A stretch of DNA of 64,000 nucleotides, taken from the NCBI RefSeq assembly GCF_002014965.1, contig NZ_MUXT01000009.1:1-64000 (forward strand). The letters are read 5' to 3'. The notes below the pieces were generated by a model that saw nothing but the letters and a program-made list of their open reading frames with translations, was not told where the DNA came from and did no database searches. Made by a program: the position numbers and the translations under genes. Source of the DNA: Moraxella canis. Lineage in GTDB: Bacteria > Pseudomonadota > Gammaproteobacteria > Pseudomonadales > Moraxellaceae. This document shows, in pieces, positions 33,862 to 44,585 of this stretch (position 1 is the first letter of the stretch; each line of letters begins with the position of its first letter).

Positions 33862-36468
33862 ATGAAATTAAAAAAACTCGTCTTGTTGATTGCCTTGGCT
33901 TCGGGTGTATATTCAGCACATGCTATGGCTCAAGACACCAACGCCACTGCAGCAACCAATCAATTAATCTACCCAACAACCCGCGTGCACCAGCAGCAGC
34001 AAGACCATTTTTTATATGGTGAATATGGTCGCCCAAGTAATTATGTCAGCGCAAGCGGTGGAGTTTTAGACACTTCAGAGCGTCCGCGCCCTGATGATGG
34101 CGTGGATCACTACTTTGATGAAACGGTGGTGGACAAATACCGCTGGCTTGAAGAAATAGATGTCATCAGCCCTGAATACGCCAAAGAAACCAGCGCCGAT
34201 CGAGATCGTAACTATATTGGGACAAGACTGGAAAATGAAGTGCCTGATGATCAGTTTGATAATCGCACGCTTAAGGCTTTACAAACCGTTGGTGAGAAAA
34301 CATCCAGCGAAGTTAATGACTGGGTTAATGCTCAAAATGCTGTAACCCAAGCGTATCTGAATAGCATTCCATATTATGACCAAATTCGTCAGAATATCGA
34401 TGGATTGATGGATTTTGAACATCAAATTCGAAAAAGTAAATTTGATCAATTGGGCGAGCTTTATTTGTATCGCGGCGTAGATGGCTATACACGCTTACGC
34501 TATACAGACTTGTCCGGCAATCAGCGCATTATCTTTGATGAAAAAACGCTGTCTGAAGATGGACGAGTGGTCATTGCTGATGGGGATATGCATCCAAGCA
34601 AAGACGGGACTTATGTTGCCTTAATTATGCGTGAGGGCGATACTGATACTGATAAATATTATATTCAAGTCTTGGATAGTAGAACCGGTGACATGGTAGG
34701 TCAGCGTATCAATCACATCAATGCCTCTTCGATGTCAATTTTTTGGGCTGATGATACCAAGTTTTATTATGCGACTACAAATGGTGGCTGGCCTGAAGTA
34801 CATCTGCGCGATGTCACACAGCCCCGCTTTAATGACAAGATTGAAGTTGCTCGCAGTCATCTAACCAGCTGGATTGGCGATATTTGGTTGGAGGGTGATG
34901 ACAATCGCTATATGGTGATTGAGCATACGACACCAGTAGATAATTTTTATATTAAGGATTTGCAAACTGGTCGCTATTATCGTATACACAATCAAAAGCA
35001 CTACAATAAAAAATACCATAAAGCCGATTCATTTACTGCTGGATTTTTAGCGCGCTATGTGCATTTTGACCCAAAAACTTTGGATGTGATGTTTATATCT
35101 GAAGAGAATAATCCAAAGGGTGAAATTTTAAAAATTAATTTAAAAACACCAAATCGTCGCGAAGTAGTGGTGAATGCACCAAGTAGCTATGATGAAATTT
35201 TAAGCGCAGTTTGGCACGATGAAGGCGATGGCTATTTTTTAATTAAATATTCAAAAGATGGTACACATCGCCTGGTATTGACGGACGCTCGCGGTAATTT
35301 CTTAGAAGATATCAGTCCATCGGATGCTGGCAATGCGGATGACTTGCGTTCGGTTGTCGCAGGTAAAGATACCAGTCATGGTGATAAGGAAGCGCTAGAT
35401 TCTCTTGAGGTTCAGGATAATTATGTGTCATTCCGCTATTTTAGTACGATTACCCCGCGTACGATTTATAAATACAGTCCGACAAAGCGTGAGTTCATCG
35501 ACATTCGTCGTAGGGATTTACATCCTTTTGTCAGTGAAAATTACGAAACCAAGAACATTACATATACATCCAAAGATGGTACCAACATCCCAATGGTAAT
35601 CAGCCATAAAAAAGGATTGGTGCTAGATGGTAAAAACCCAACCGTGTTATATGGTTACGGTGGTTTTGGCGTGCCTTCTGATAATGCGTTTCGCTTTGAT
35701 CGAGCTGTTTGGCTTGAACACGGCGGTGTCTGGGCGACAGCACATCTGCGCGGCGGTAGTGAGCTTGGCGAAGAGTGGCATCAAGCTGGTAAACGTTTGA
35801 ATAAAATGAACGTTTTTGATGACTTTGAGGCAGCGGCTGATTACTTGATTGATAAAAACTATACGTCTTCAGACTATCTGGCAATTTCAGGTGCATCGAA
35901 CGGTGGCTTATTGGTGGGTGCGGCAATGACGCTCAACCCAAATAAGTATCGTGTGGCGCTGCCTGAAGTGGGCGTGTTAGATATGCTGCGACATGCAGAT
36001 AACTACCATACGCAGTATTGGGTAGCTGAATACGGCACGCCTTTTGATAGCCGAGCCATGTATGATGTGCTAAGAGGTTATTCGCCTTATCACAATGTCA
36101 AAGCAGGCGTATGTTATCCATCAACGATCGTCATGACCTCTAAGCGAGATGATCGAGTAACGCCATCGCATTCTTATAAGTTTGCTGCGGCGCTACAAGA
36201 ACATCAAGCTTGTGATAATCCAACCTTATTACACGCTGCAGAGATTCATGGACATGGCGCACGTATATGGGTAGATCGTAAGGATAATTATCAAATCGTC
36301 ACCGCTTTTCGTTTGCACGAAATGGGCATCACGGACATACCAACTAACATTTACCGACCAACTCCAGAGGAGCTTAAGGGTGAAAAGTGGTTGGCTGAGG
36401 AGGCTCAAGAATCCGCTGAAACTTTAAGAAAGCAGCAGCAATATCGTCAAAACCTAGAAAATCAATAA
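33862..36468 (+). CDS. Secreted prolyl oligopeptidase family serine peptidase (S9A)
   Basis: Cleaves short peptides, usually after proline. Signal peptide at 1-23 (ending AHA), so the enzyme is exported. The N-terminal half (about 50-560) is the beta-propeller that filters substrate size; the C-terminal hydrolase domain has the nucleophile Ser679 in GASNGG, the Asp in SKRDDRVTPSHSY and the His in EIHGHGAR. ATG 33862 is supported by GGAG six bases upstream; upstream ATGs at 33844 and 33850 are less likely. About 868 residues, longer than cytosolic prolyl oligopeptidase because of an N-terminal extension of about 90 residues. Lies just downstream of two porin genes. Confidence 0.92.
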   Translation: MKLKKLVLLIALASGVYSAHAMAQDTNATAATNQLIYPTTRVHQQQQDHFLYGEYGRPSNYVSASGGVLDTSERPRPDDGVDHYFDETVVDKYRWLEEIDVISPEYAKETSADRDRNYIGTRLENEVPDDQFDNRTLKALQTVGEKTSSEVNDWVNAQNAVTQAYLNSIPYYDQIRQNIDGLMDFEHQIRKSKFDQLGELYLYRGVDGYTRLRYTDLSGNQRIIFDEKTLSEDGRVVIADGDMHPSKDGTYVALIMREGDTDTDKYYIQVLDSRTGDMVGQRINHINASSMSIFWADDTKFYYATTNGGWPEVHLRDVTQPRFNDKIEVARSHLTSWIGDIWLEGDDNRYMVIEHTTPVDNFYIKDLQTGRYYRIHNQKHYNKKYHKADSFTAGFLARYVHFDPKTLDVMFISEENNPKGEILKINLKTPNRREVVVNAPSSYDEILSAVWHDEGDGYFLIKYSKDGTHRLVLTDARGNFLEDISPSDAGNADDLRSVVAGKDTSHGDKEALDSLEVQDNYVSFRYFSTITPRTIYKYSPTKREFIDIRRRDLHPFVSENYETKNITYTSKDGTNIPMVISHKKGLVLDGKNPTVLYGYGGFGVPSDNAFRFDRAVWLEHGGVWATAHLRGGSELGEEWHQAGKRLNKMNVFDDFEAAADYLIDKNYTSSDYLAISGASNGGLLVGAAMTLNPNKYRVALPEVGVLDMLRHADNYHTQYWVAEYGTPFDSRAMYDVLRGYSPYHNVKAGVCYPSTIVMTSKRDDRVTPSHSYKFAAALQEHQACDNPTLLHAAEIHGHGARIWVDRKDNYQIVTAFRLHEMGITDIPTNIYRPTPEELKGEKWLAEEAQESAETLRKQQQYRQNLENQ

Positions 36469-36473
36469 CCATC

Positions 36474-36510
36474 AAAAAGTCCGCAGTAAGATCGACTGCG
36501 GACTTTTTAA
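36474..36510 (+). terminator. Terminator of the peptidase gene
   Basis: Perfect 14-bp stem (36474-36487 with 36495-36508), seven-base loop and T-rich 3' arm, six bases after the stop. Confidence 0.9.
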
Positions 36511-36524
36511 ATTTAAAATCTCTA

Positions 36525-36565
36525 AATAAAAGAGATGCTCAATATCACTGAGCAGCTCTTTTATT
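36525..36565 (-). terminator. glyA terminator
   Basis: Arms AAAAGAG-TGCTCA and TGAGCA-CTCTTTT form a stem between the peptidase and glyA, flanked by A residues on one side and T on the other; on the minus strand it follows the glyA stop. Confidence 0.8.
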
Positions 36566-36594
36566 TGACTAAAGTTAAGATTATTGGTGACGAG

Positions 36595-37857
36595 TTACTT
36601 CACATTACGCTCATAAACAGGCAGTTTTTTGCAAATTTGGGCGACTTTTTCACGCGTTGCTGCCAAGACTGCTTCATCGCCGCGTGCGTCTAAGACATCA
36701 CAAATCCAGCCTGCCAATTCACGAGACTCCGCCTCACCAAAGCCACGTGTAGTAATCGCAGGTGTACCGATGCGGATACCCGAGGTAACAAATGGTGATT
36801 TTGGATCATTTGGTACAGCGTTTTTATTGACGGTAATGTGTGCATCACCCAGCCATTTATCCGCTTCTTTTCCTGTGATCTCTTGCTTGATTAGGCTGAT
36901 GAGCATCAGATGGTTTTCGGTACCGCCAGAGACGATCTCGTAGCCGCGATCTTGAATGACTGCAGCCATCGCTTTGGCATTGGCGACCACTTGTTTTTGA
37001 TAGGCTTTGTAGTCATCGCTCATCGCTTCTTTGAAGCACACAGCTTTTGCGGCGATGGCGTGCATGAGCGGACCGCCTTGGTTGCCTGGGAAGACGGCGG
37101 ATGCCAATTTTTTCTCAATTTCTTCATTGGCTTTTGCCAAGATCAAGCCAGAGCGTGGACCGCGTAATGTTTTATGAGTTGTAGTGGTGGTGACATCGGC
37201 GATTTGTACTGGATTTGGATAAACGCCAGCAGCGACCAAGCCAGCAACGTGCGCCATATCCACCATCAGATATGCGCCCACTTCATCAGCGATATCACGG
37301 AATTTTTGCCAATCGATGACTTGGCTATATGCCGAAAAGCCGGCAATGATCATTTTGGGCTTATGCTCGCGTGCTAGACGGGCAACTTCTTCATAATCAA
37401 TCAATCCTGTTTCGGTGTCTAGTCCATATTGAACCGCGTTGTAGTTGCGTCCAGAAAAGTTCACCGAAGCGCCATGAGTGAGGTGACCGCCGTGAGCCAG
37501 ACTCATGCCAAGTACGGTATCATTTGGCTGAAGCAGTGCCAAGAATACGGCGCTGTTAGCATTTGATCCTGAATGCGGCTGCACATTGGCGTAATCTGCA
37601 CCAAACAGCTCTTTGGCGCGATCGATAGCGATTTGTTCAATCACATCAACATGCTCACAGCCGCCATAATAGCGCTTGCCTGGATAGCCTTCAGCGTATT
37701 TATTGGTCAATGATGAGCCTTGCGCTTCCATCACCGCAGGCGAGCAGTAGTTTTCAGAGGCGATCAGTTCGATGTGATCTTCTTGGCGCTGAGTCTCTGC
37801 GTCAATCTGTGCTGCCAAATCTGGATCGTATTGATGTAGTGAAATTTCTTTAAACAT
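36595..37857 (-). CDS. glyA: Serine hydroxymethyltransferase
   Basis: PLP-dependent enzyme that interconverts serine and glycine and supplies one-carbon units. The chain begins [18 protein letters not shown] and is about 420 residues. The PLP-lysine motif is [14 protein letters not shown] near 225-238, and [20 protein letters not shown] and [15 protein letters not shown] are in their usual positions. ATG 37857 was chosen for the AAGGAAAA site seven bases upstream and the match to the family start. Monocistronic. Confidence 0.97.
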   Translation of the reverse strand: MFKEISLHQYDPDLAAQIDAETQRQEDHIELIASENYCSPAVMEAQGSSLTNKYAEGYPGKRYYGGCEHVDVIEQIAIDRAKELFGADYANVQPHSGSNANSAVFLALLQPNDTVLGMSLAHGGHLTHGASVNFSGRNYNAVQYGLDTETGLIDYEEVARLAREHKPKMIIAGFSAYSQVIDWQKFRDIADEVGAYLMVDMAHVAGLVAAGVYPNPVQIADVTTTTTHKTLRGPRSGLILAKANEEIEKKLASAVFPGNQGGPLMHAIAAKAVCFKEAMSDDYKAYQKQVVANAKAMAAVIQDRGYEIVSGGTENHLMLISLIKQEITGKEADKWLGDAHITVNKNAVPNDPKSPFVTSGIRIGTPAITTRGFGEAESRELAGWICDVLDARGDEAVLAATREKVAQICKKLPVYERNVK

Positions 37858-37997
37858 AAATTTTCCTTGTTTGATAGGAGAACAAAAAGCCAAGATTAGT
37901 TTAGCATATTTACCCAATCTTCACTAGGGCAAAGCTTGCTTTTTCGCCGATAAAACCAAAGCCAAACTGTGTCATTTTAATCACACCAGCCACGCCA

Positions 37998-38477
37998 TCA
38001 TTGATCCAAAGAGGCTTCAAAAGCTGCCAAAAACAGCTCATCAATCAAAATTTTGCGCCCATCGATGTCATAAACCGTTTGCCGACCAATTTGATTATCA
38101 CACCGATAAAAATGACGCTCAATTGGCAGCTGCCGCCGCTTTTTGAACAACACATAGCCAATGGGTGTCGTGCCCAGTGCTTTTAGACGCATTAACGAAC
38201 CTGTCAATGCTGCCAAAGGAAAAATACTCTTGGCAAGCACCCAAGCATCTGACCCATCGCCGTATAGCTTGACGCTGCGCACCCAAGCCATTTGTGGGCG
38301 ATTTGGGGGCAGTCCAAGCTGTAATTTTTGGGCAAAGGTGAGTGGCTGATAGCCTTGATGGAGAATTTCAACTTTCAAGGGCTTACCTGACTGCGCTTCT
38401 AATAACGCAGTCAACGACCCTTGCGCGAGTACAAAACTGGCAAGTCTTGGGGAGTGGTGGTCAAATATCTCATCCAT
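37998..38477 (-). CDS. ubiC: Chorismate lyase (UbiC)
   Basis: Makes 4-hydroxybenzoate from chorismate, the first step in ubiquinone synthesis. A protein of about 159 residues with the UbiC layout: MAWVRSVKLYGDGSDAWVLAKSIFP, LMRLKALGTTPIGYVLFKKRRQLPIERHFYRC and the C-terminal ILIDELFLAA that places the active-site Glu. Identity to well-known UbiC is modest and the fold call rests on this motif order. The start could be ATG at 38477 or GTG at 38483. No other ubi gene is adjacent, and the 414 bases to aceA hold no gene I can support. Confidence 0.82.
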   Translation of the reverse strand: MDEIFDHHSPRLASFVLAQGSLTALLEAQSGKPLKVEILHQGYQPLTFAQKLQLGLPPNRPQMAWVRSVKLYGDGSDAWVLAKSIFPLAALTGSLMRLKALGTTPIGYVLFKKRRQLPIERHFYRCDNQIGRQTVYDIDGRKILIDELFLAAFEASLDQ

Positions 38478-38891
38478 TGGCACGAAGTCATCATCTATTG
38501 GCGGTACAGGTGTATAATTTTAGCATAAAATCCGCTGATAAAGATAAATTTGGCGACGATGATTGGCTCAATTATAAAGAATATCTTATCATATTGATTA
38601 AACAAATTATGATAGACAACTTAAAAAATCTGAGACAAATCAACCTTTAGTGACAGTATGATATTATTTATTTGAAAATTTAATGACAATTTCATAGTCA
38701 TTTATTTTAAAAATGGTGAACATTGGTCAAGGCTATTGGATTAATTGTGTAAATTTGGGTATTCTGTATGTAACGGTTGGGATGATCGGTAACTTTAGTA
38801 GACCCTAAAATCACCCACTCAGCCATGAGGCACTAAGGTGCAATCTTGTTATAAGATATTTATTGAGTTGTCAAATCAAAAGGAGTTAGCA
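38478..38891. other. Intergenic region between ubiC and aceA
   Basis: A 414-base AT-rich space between divergently transcribed ubiC and aceA. I see no tRNA, no convincing frame and only a small GCAC/GTGC hairpin around 38829-38843, just before the aceA leader. Promoters for both genes should be here, but I cannot place them with confidence. Confidence 0.5.
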
Positions 38892-40490
38892 ATGACTTAT
38901 CAATCAGCGCTAGAACATGTTCGTAATGTAAAAGAAAAATTGGGCGGTACTTGGGATGCGATTCGCGCAGAAGATGCGGCTCGTATGATTGTACAAAATC
39001 GTTTTAAAACTGGTCTAGACATCGCCAAATATACTGCTGCGATCATGCGTAAAGATATGGCAGAGTACGATGCTGACAACAGCAAATACACTCAGTCACT
39101 AGGCTGCTGGCATGGTTTCATTGCTCAACAAAAAATGATCGCCAACAAAAAATACTTTGGCACCACCAACAAGCGCTATATCTACCTATCAGGCTGGATG
39201 GTTGCAGCACTTCGTTCAGAATTTGGTCCACTACCTGACCAATCTATGCACGAAAAAACCGCTGTGCCTAAGCTGATCGAAGAGATCTACACTTTCCTTC
39301 GTCAAGCAGACGCCAAAGAGCTAAACGATCTGTTCCGTGCGATGCAAAAAGCAGAAGCAGCAGGCGACGATGCCAAGGTCAAAGAAATCGAAGCACAAAT
39401 CGACAACTTTGAAACTCACGTTGTGCCTATCATCGCTGACATCGACGCAGGTTTTGGTAACGAAGAAGCCACTTACTTACTTACTAAGCAAATGATCGAA
39501 GCAGGCGCGTGTGCCATCCAAATCGAAAACCAAGTATCAGACGCTAAGCAGTGTGGTCACCAAGCTGGTAAAGTGACTGTACCACACGAAGATTTCCTAG
39601 CCAAAATCAACGCTGTTCGCTATGCATTCCTAGAGCTAGGTGTCGATGATGGTGTGATCGTAGCGCGTACCGACTCTGAGGGTGCTGACCTAACTCAAAA
39701 AATCCCAGTATCTCGCGAGCCAGGCGATCTAGCATCTAAGTACATCAGCTACCTAGAAACTACTGAAATTGACATCTCTGAAGCGCAAGAAGACGAAATT
39801 TTGATCAAGCGTGATGGTAAGCTACACCGCCCAACTCGTCTGCCATCAGGTCTATATCAGTTCCGCGAAGGCACCCAACATGACCGCGTTGTTCTCGACT
39901 GCGTCACTTCACTACAAAATGGCGCAGACATGATCTGGATCGAAACTCCAACGCCAGACGTTCAAGGTATCGCAAGCTTTGTCAATGACATCAAAAAGCA
40001 AGTACCAGACGCTAAATTGGTTTACAACAACTCGCCATCATTTAACTGGACAATCAACTTCCGTCAACAAGCGTACGATCGCTGGGCTGCTGAAGGTCGT
40101 GATTTGTCAGGCTATGACCGCGCCAAATTGATGGATGCACAGTATGATGATTCTGAATTGGCTCGTGATGCTGATGAAAAAATCCGTACTTTCCAAGCGG
40201 ACGCTGCGCGCGAAGCAGGTGTTTTCCACCACCTAATCACGCTACCAACCTACCACACAGCAGCACTATCAACGCATGAGCTTGCTAAAGGCTACTTCGG
40301 TGATGAAGGTATGCTTGCGTATGTGGCTGGCGTACAGCGTAAAGAAATCCGCGGCGGTATTGCTTGCGTTAAGCACCAAGCGATGGCAGGTTCGGATATC
40401 GGTGACGACCACAAAGAAATCTTCTCTGGTGAGAATGCACTAAAAGCAGGTGATGCAAGCAAAAACACCATGAACCAATTCGGTGGCTAA
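38892..40490 (+). CDS. aceA: Isocitrate lyase, long form
   Basis: First enzyme of the glyoxylate bypass, splitting isocitrate into succinate and glyoxylate. Catalytic Cys221 lies in the family motif KQCGH (residues 219-223), and the substrate-binding regions GCWHGFI, IIADIDAGFGN and NNSPSFNWT are present. The 532-residue chain is the long form found in Pseudomonas and Acinetobacter. The start is ATG 38892, with AGGAG at 38881-38885. The codon usage here is notably regular (many CTA and AAA), consistent with high expression. glcB follows after 117 bases with a hairpin in between. Confidence 0.97.
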   Translation: MTYQSALEHVRNVKEKLGGTWDAIRAEDAARMIVQNRFKTGLDIAKYTAAIMRKDMAEYDADNSKYTQSLGCWHGFIAQQKMIANKKYFGTTNKRYIYLSGWMVAALRSEFGPLPDQSMHEKTAVPKLIEEIYTFLRQADAKELNDLFRAMQKAEAAGDDAKVKEIEAQIDNFETHVVPIIADIDAGFGNEEATYLLTKQMIEAGACAIQIENQVSDAKQCGHQAGKVTVPHEDFLAKINAVRYAFLELGVDDGVIVARTDSEGADLTQKIPVSREPGDLASKYISYLETTEIDISEAQEDEILIKRDGKLHRPTRLPSGLYQFREGTQHDRVVLDCVTSLQNGADMIWIETPTPDVQGIASFVNDIKKQVPDAKLVYNNSPSFNWTINFRQQAYDRWAAEGRDLSGYDRAKLMDAQYDDSELARDADEKIRTFQADAAREAGVFHHLITLPTYHTAALSTHELAKGYFGDEGMLAYVAGVQRKEIRGGIACVKHQAMAGSDIGDDHKEIFSGENALKAGDASKNTMNQFGG

Positions 40491-40529
40491 TTCCACGATG
40501 GTTTACTCATGATGTTTTGACATCTGCAA

Positions 40530-40574
40530 AGGCGGTGTTTTGATTGGAGAACCCAGTTAAAGCATCGCCTTTTT
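40530..40574 (+). terminator. aceA terminator or intercistronic hairpin
   Basis: Imperfect stem AAAGGCGGTG with CATCGCCTTT, long loop and T residues after, in the 117 bases between aceA and glcB. It may partially separate the two genes. Confidence 0.55.
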
Positions 40575-40607
40575 GATTTTAATTTAGAATATTTTAAGGA
40601 TAAAAAT

Positions 40608-42773
40608 ATGGCTACCACTCGTATTCAAAAGGGCAGTTTGGCAGTAGATGAAATGCTTTTCAACTTTATTGAAAAAGAAGCTCTGCCTTTATCAGGTCTT
40701 TCAAGTGATGAATTTTGGTCAGGATTTGAATCTATCATTAAAGATTTGACCCCAAAAAACAAAGCGCTGCTTGAGCGCCGTGATGAGCTGCAAGCTAAGA
40801 TCGATGATTGGCACGCGAACAATACTTATGAGCTTGAAAGCTATAAACAATTCTTAACCGAAATCGATTATCTTGAGCCTGAAGTGGCAGATTTCACCAT
40901 CACCACCGAAAATGTCGATGATGAGATCGCAACGATCGCCGGTGCACAGCTGGTGGTGCCTGTGCGTAACGCGCGCTACTGCCTAAACGCTGCCAATGCG
41001 CGCTGGGGCTCATTGTATGATGCCTTATATGGCTTTGATGTGATTGCTGAAACGGATGGGGCTGAAAAGGGCAAAGGATACAATCCAGTGCGCGGCGAGA
41101 AGGTCATCGCATTTGCCAAGCAGTTTTTGGACAACACTTTCCCATTGGCAGAAGGATCTCATGCCGACGCGACAGCTTATGCGATTATCGATGGTCAATT
41201 GGTTGTCAAATTGGGCGATGGCGAGACAACTTTGGCTAAAGCTGAGCAGCTGGCAGGCTTCAATGGCGAGTCGTCAGCACCAAATCAAATTGTCCTAAAA
41301 AACAACGGCTTACATGTTATTATTGAAGTCGATGCAGCAAGCTCTATCGGTCAAACCGACAAAGCTGGCGTCAAAGATGTGATCTTGGAAGCAGCGGTAA
41401 CCACCATTCAAGACCTTGAAGATTCTGTTGCTGCTGTCGATGCGGCAGAAAAAGTTGAGGGCTATCGCAACTGGCTGGGTCTGATGAAAGGTGATTTGAC
41501 CGAAGTCATGGAAAAAAATGGCAAAACCATTACTCGTCGCCTGAATGAAGACCGCACTTATACTGATCTTGATGGCAATACCCAAACTCTGCATGGTCGC
41601 TCGGTGATGCTGCTTCGCAATGTGGGACATTTGATGACCAACCCTGCCATTTTGGTTGATGGCGAAGAAGTGTTCGAAGGCATCATGGATGGCGTCATCA
41701 CGCCGCTGCTGACGATTGTAGATCTAAAGGGCGAAAATACACTCAGAAACTCTCGCACAGGCTCAATGTATATCGTAAAACCAAAAATGCACGGCTCTGA
41801 AGAAGTGGCATTTGCTGTTGAACTATTTGAGCGCAGTGAGCAGCTGCTTGGCTTGCCTGCCAAGAGCTTGAAAGTGGGCATTATGGATGAAGAGCGCCGT
41901 ACTTCTGCCAACCTAAAAAACTGCATCGAAAAAGCCAAAGATCGCACCATTTTCATCAATACTGGATTTATGGACCGTACGGGTGATGAGATTCACACTG
42001 CTATGAAAGCAGGTCCATTTGTCCGTAAGGGTGAGATCAAAGGGCAAACTTGGTTTAATGCGTATGAAGAGCGTAACGTTGCCATCGGTCTTCAATCAGG
42101 TCTTAAGGGCCGTGCTCAAATCGGTAAAGGCATGTGGCCAAAGCCTGACGAGTTGGCTGATATGTATAAGTCTAAGATTGAGCATCCAAAAGCAGGTGCA
42201 AGCTGTGCTTGGGTACCATCGCCATCAGGCGCGACCATCCATGCGATCCACTATCATCAGTGCAGCGTGGCTGAGCGTCAAGAAGCCTTAGCACAGCAAG
42301 CTGCCCCAAGCTTGGATGATTTGCTGACCATTCCTTTGGCAACCGATACCAACTGGAGTGACGAAGAAAAGACTCGCGAACTTGAAAATAACTGCCAAGG
42401 CATCTTGGGCTATGTGGTTCGCTGGGTTGATTTAGGCGTAGGCTGCTCAAAAGTGCCGGACATCAATGACGTGGGTCTGATGGAAGACCGTGCGACCTTG
42501 CGTATTTCAAGCCAGCATGTTGCTAACTGGCTTGAGCATGGCGTGGTGACCGAAGAGCAAGTCTGGGAAGTCTTAAAGCGCATGGCGAAAGTTGTCGATG
42601 AACAAAACGCAGGCGACCCCGCCTATCGCCCAATGGCTGCCGACTTTGATAACAGTATCGCATTCCAAGCGGCTGCCGACTTGATCTTCAAGGGCGCACA
42701 GCAGCCTTCAGGCTATACTGAGCCGCTACTTCATGCCGCTCGCCTAAAGCTCAAAGGCTATACTGGCGATTGA
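40608..42773 (+). CDS. glcB: Malate synthase G
   Basis: Second enzyme of the glyoxylate bypass, condensing acetyl-CoA with glyoxylate. 721 residues, as in monomeric malate synthase G. Family landmarks in order: [23 protein letters not shown]-type [18 protein letters not shown] [43 protein letters not shown], and [55 protein letters not shown] is the conserved block near the active-site Asp. It sits right after aceA, giving a bypass pair for growth on acetate or fatty acids. Confidence 0.97.
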   Translation: MATTRIQKGSLAVDEMLFNFIEKEALPLSGLSSDEFWSGFESIIKDLTPKNKALLERRDELQAKIDDWHANNTYELESYKQFLTEIDYLEPEVADFTITTENVDDEIATIAGAQLVVPVRNARYCLNAANARWGSLYDALYGFDVIAETDGAEKGKGYNPVRGEKVIAFAKQFLDNTFPLAEGSHADATAYAIIDGQLVVKLGDGETTLAKAEQLAGFNGESSAPNQIVLKNNGLHVIIEVDAASSIGQTDKAGVKDVILEAAVTTIQDLEDSVAAVDAAEKVEGYRNWLGLMKGDLTEVMEKNGKTITRRLNEDRTYTDLDGNTQTLHGRSVMLLRNVGHLMTNPAILVDGEEVFEGIMDGVITPLLTIVDLKGENTLRNSRTGSMYIVKPKMHGSEEVAFAVELFERSEQLLGLPAKSLKVGIMDEERRTSANLKNCIEKAKDRTIFINTGFMDRTGDEIHTAMKAGPFVRKGEIKGQTWFNAYEERNVAIGLQSGLKGRAQIGKGMWPKPDELADMYKSKIEHPKAGASCAWVPSPSGATIHAIHYHQCSVAERQEALAQQAAPSLDDLLTIPLATDTNWSDEEKTRELENNCQGILGYVVRWVDLGVGCSKVPDINDVGLMEDRATLRISSQHVANWLEHGVVTEEQVWEVLKRMAKVVDEQNAGDPAYRPMAADFDNSIAFQAAADLIFKGAQQPSGYTEPLLHAARLKLKGYTGD

Positions 42774-42796
42774 TGGCTAATCCATTAATCTGATCA

Positions 42797-42834
42797 AAAA
42801 CCGCTTTTTACGACTGAGTAAAAAGCGGTTTTGT
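42797..42834 (+). terminator. glcB terminator
   Basis: Perfect 15-bp stem (42797-42811 with 42818-42832) with a six-base loop and T-rich tail. Confidence 0.9.
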
Positions 42835-42977
42835 ATTTGTATGGCGTTAAATAGTTACACTCTTAATACAACTTAAGATCATCTGTAAATCGTTAAACAA
42901 ATGGTAACTTGAAATTATGGATGTCCTTTCCTACAATGAATTAGGCGAATTAATTGACAAGTACACTAGGGGAAGTG

Positions 42978-44429
42978 ATGAATTTTAATCAAAAATTGTT
43001 TAAAACCGAAGCATACATTGATGGTCAATGGCTGTCGGCAGATAATAAAAGCGCCATTGAGGTGACGAACCCAGCAACGGGTGAGGTCATCGGCACTGTC
43101 CCAAATATGGGCGCCAAAGAAGCGACAAAGGCGATAGAAGCTGCCGAGCGAGCACTGCCGACTTGGCAAGCCAAAAGTGCACAGGAGCGTGCTGACATCA
43201 TGCGTCGCTGGTTTGATTTGATGATGGAGCATCAAGATGATCTTGCGCTGATTATGACGGCTGAGCAAGGTAAGCCCTTGAAGGAGTCAAGTGGTGAAGT
43301 TGCTTATGGCGCGTCTTATATTGAGTGGTTTGCTGAAGAAGGTAAGCGCGTTTATGGTGATACCATTCCTGCCAAATCAGGTTCTGAGCGTGTGCTTGTC
43401 ATCAAGCAGCCAGTTGGGGTATGTACCGCCATTACGCCATGGAATTTTCCGAATGCCATGATTGCCAGAAAAGTAGCGCCTGCTTTGGCGGCAGGGTGTA
43501 CTTTTGTGATTCGTCCTGCTTCTTTGACGCCATTTTCGGCGTTGGCGATGGCAGCGCTCGCTGAGGAGGCGGGCATTCCTGCAGGCGTTTTTAATGTGAT
43601 TACAGGCAAGGCTTCGGATATTGGTGAAGTGCTCACACAGCATGACAGCGTGCGTAAATTTAGCTTCACAGGCTCAACGCCAGTGGGTCGTCAGCTGCTC
43701 TCACAGTGTGCCGACACCATCAAAAAAGTGTCTATGGAACTTGGAGGTAATGCGCCTTTCATCGTCTTTGATGATGCTGATCTTGATGCTGCCGTCGAAG
43801 GCGCGATCGCGGCTAAGTATCGTAATGCAGGACAAACTTGTGTCTGCGCCAACCGCATCTATGCTCAAGCGGGGATTTATGAGGCATTTGTGGAGAAATT
43901 GATCGATAAGACCGCTGAGCTAAAAGTTGGCGATGGCACCAAATCAGGGGTGGATATCGGACCTTTGATCAATCAAGATGCCATCGATAACAGCCTAGAG
44001 CTGCTTGAAGATGCCAAAGATAAAGGCGGCGAGATCGTCGGGGGCGGTAAGCTGGAAGATCAAGGCGAGCTGTTCTTCAAACCTGCAGTGATCAAATATG
44101 CCAATGATCAGATGCGCGTCGCTCAAGAAGAGATTTTTGCACCGATTGCGCCAGTGTTTCGTTTTGAGGATGAAGAAGAAGTCATCCGCCGTGCCAACGA
44201 TACCGAATTTGGTTTAGCGTCTTATTTTTATAGTCAAAATCTTAACCGAGTCATCCGTGTCTCTGAGCGCTTGGCGTTCGGTATGGTGGGCGTGAACACT
44301 GGACTGGTATCTAATGCAGCCGCTCCTTTTGGCGGTGTTAAGCAGTCAGGGCTTGGGCGTGAAGGCTCAAAATACGGCATTGAAGATTATTTAGAAATCA
44401 AATACGTCGCCATCGGTGGTGTTCAGTGA
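42978..44429 (+). CDS. gabD: NAD(P)-dependent succinate-semialdehyde dehydrogenase
   Basis: Aldehyde dehydrogenase, about 483 residues, closest in pattern to GabD. The catalytic Cys is in NAGQTCVCANRI and the general base Glu in SMELGGNAPFIVFDDAD. The cofactor motif reads FVIRPASLTPFSAL, with Arg in the place of the usual Lys (KPAS). The start at 42978 has GGGGAAG a few bases upstream. Its reaction feeds succinate into the TCA cycle from GABA or other amines. No GABA transaminase is adjacent; a general semialdehyde substrate is possible. Confidence 0.9.
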   Translation: MNFNQKLFKTEAYIDGQWLSADNKSAIEVTNPATGEVIGTVPNMGAKEATKAIEAAERALPTWQAKSAQERADIMRRWFDLMMEHQDDLALIMTAEQGKPLKESSGEVAYGASYIEWFAEEGKRVYGDTIPAKSGSERVLVIKQPVGVCTAITPWNFPNAMIARKVAPALAAGCTFVIRPASLTPFSALAMAALAEEAGIPAGVFNVITGKASDIGEVLTQHDSVRKFSFTGSTPVGRQLLSQCADTIKKVSMELGGNAPFIVFDDADLDAAVEGAIAAKYRNAGQTCVCANRIYAQAGIYEAFVEKLIDKTAELKVGDGTKSGVDIGPLINQDAIDNSLELLEDAKDKGGEIVGGGKLEDQGELFFKPAVIKYANDQMRVAQEEIFAPIAPVFRFEDEEEVIRRANDTEFGLASYFYSQNLNRVIRVSERLAFGMVGVNTGLVSNAAAPFGGVKQSGLGREGSKYGIEDYLEIKYVAIGGVQ

Positions 44430-44493
44430 TCGCTCAATGCGTTTACCCATTTTAGTTTGATACTCGCTTTACACCAAATAGGATGTTATCCCA

Positions 44494-44535
44494 TTAACAA
44501 CAATTGATCTTTGGGTCAATTGTTGTTAATTTTTC
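44494..44535 (+). terminator. gabD terminator
   Basis: Perfect 14-bp inverted repeat TTAACAACAATTGA (44494-44507) with 44516-44529, followed by T residues. Confidence 0.88.
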
Positions 44536-44585
44536 ACATTTATTTGCTAAAATTCTTTGCTATCTTAGATTACGATCAGTATCAA

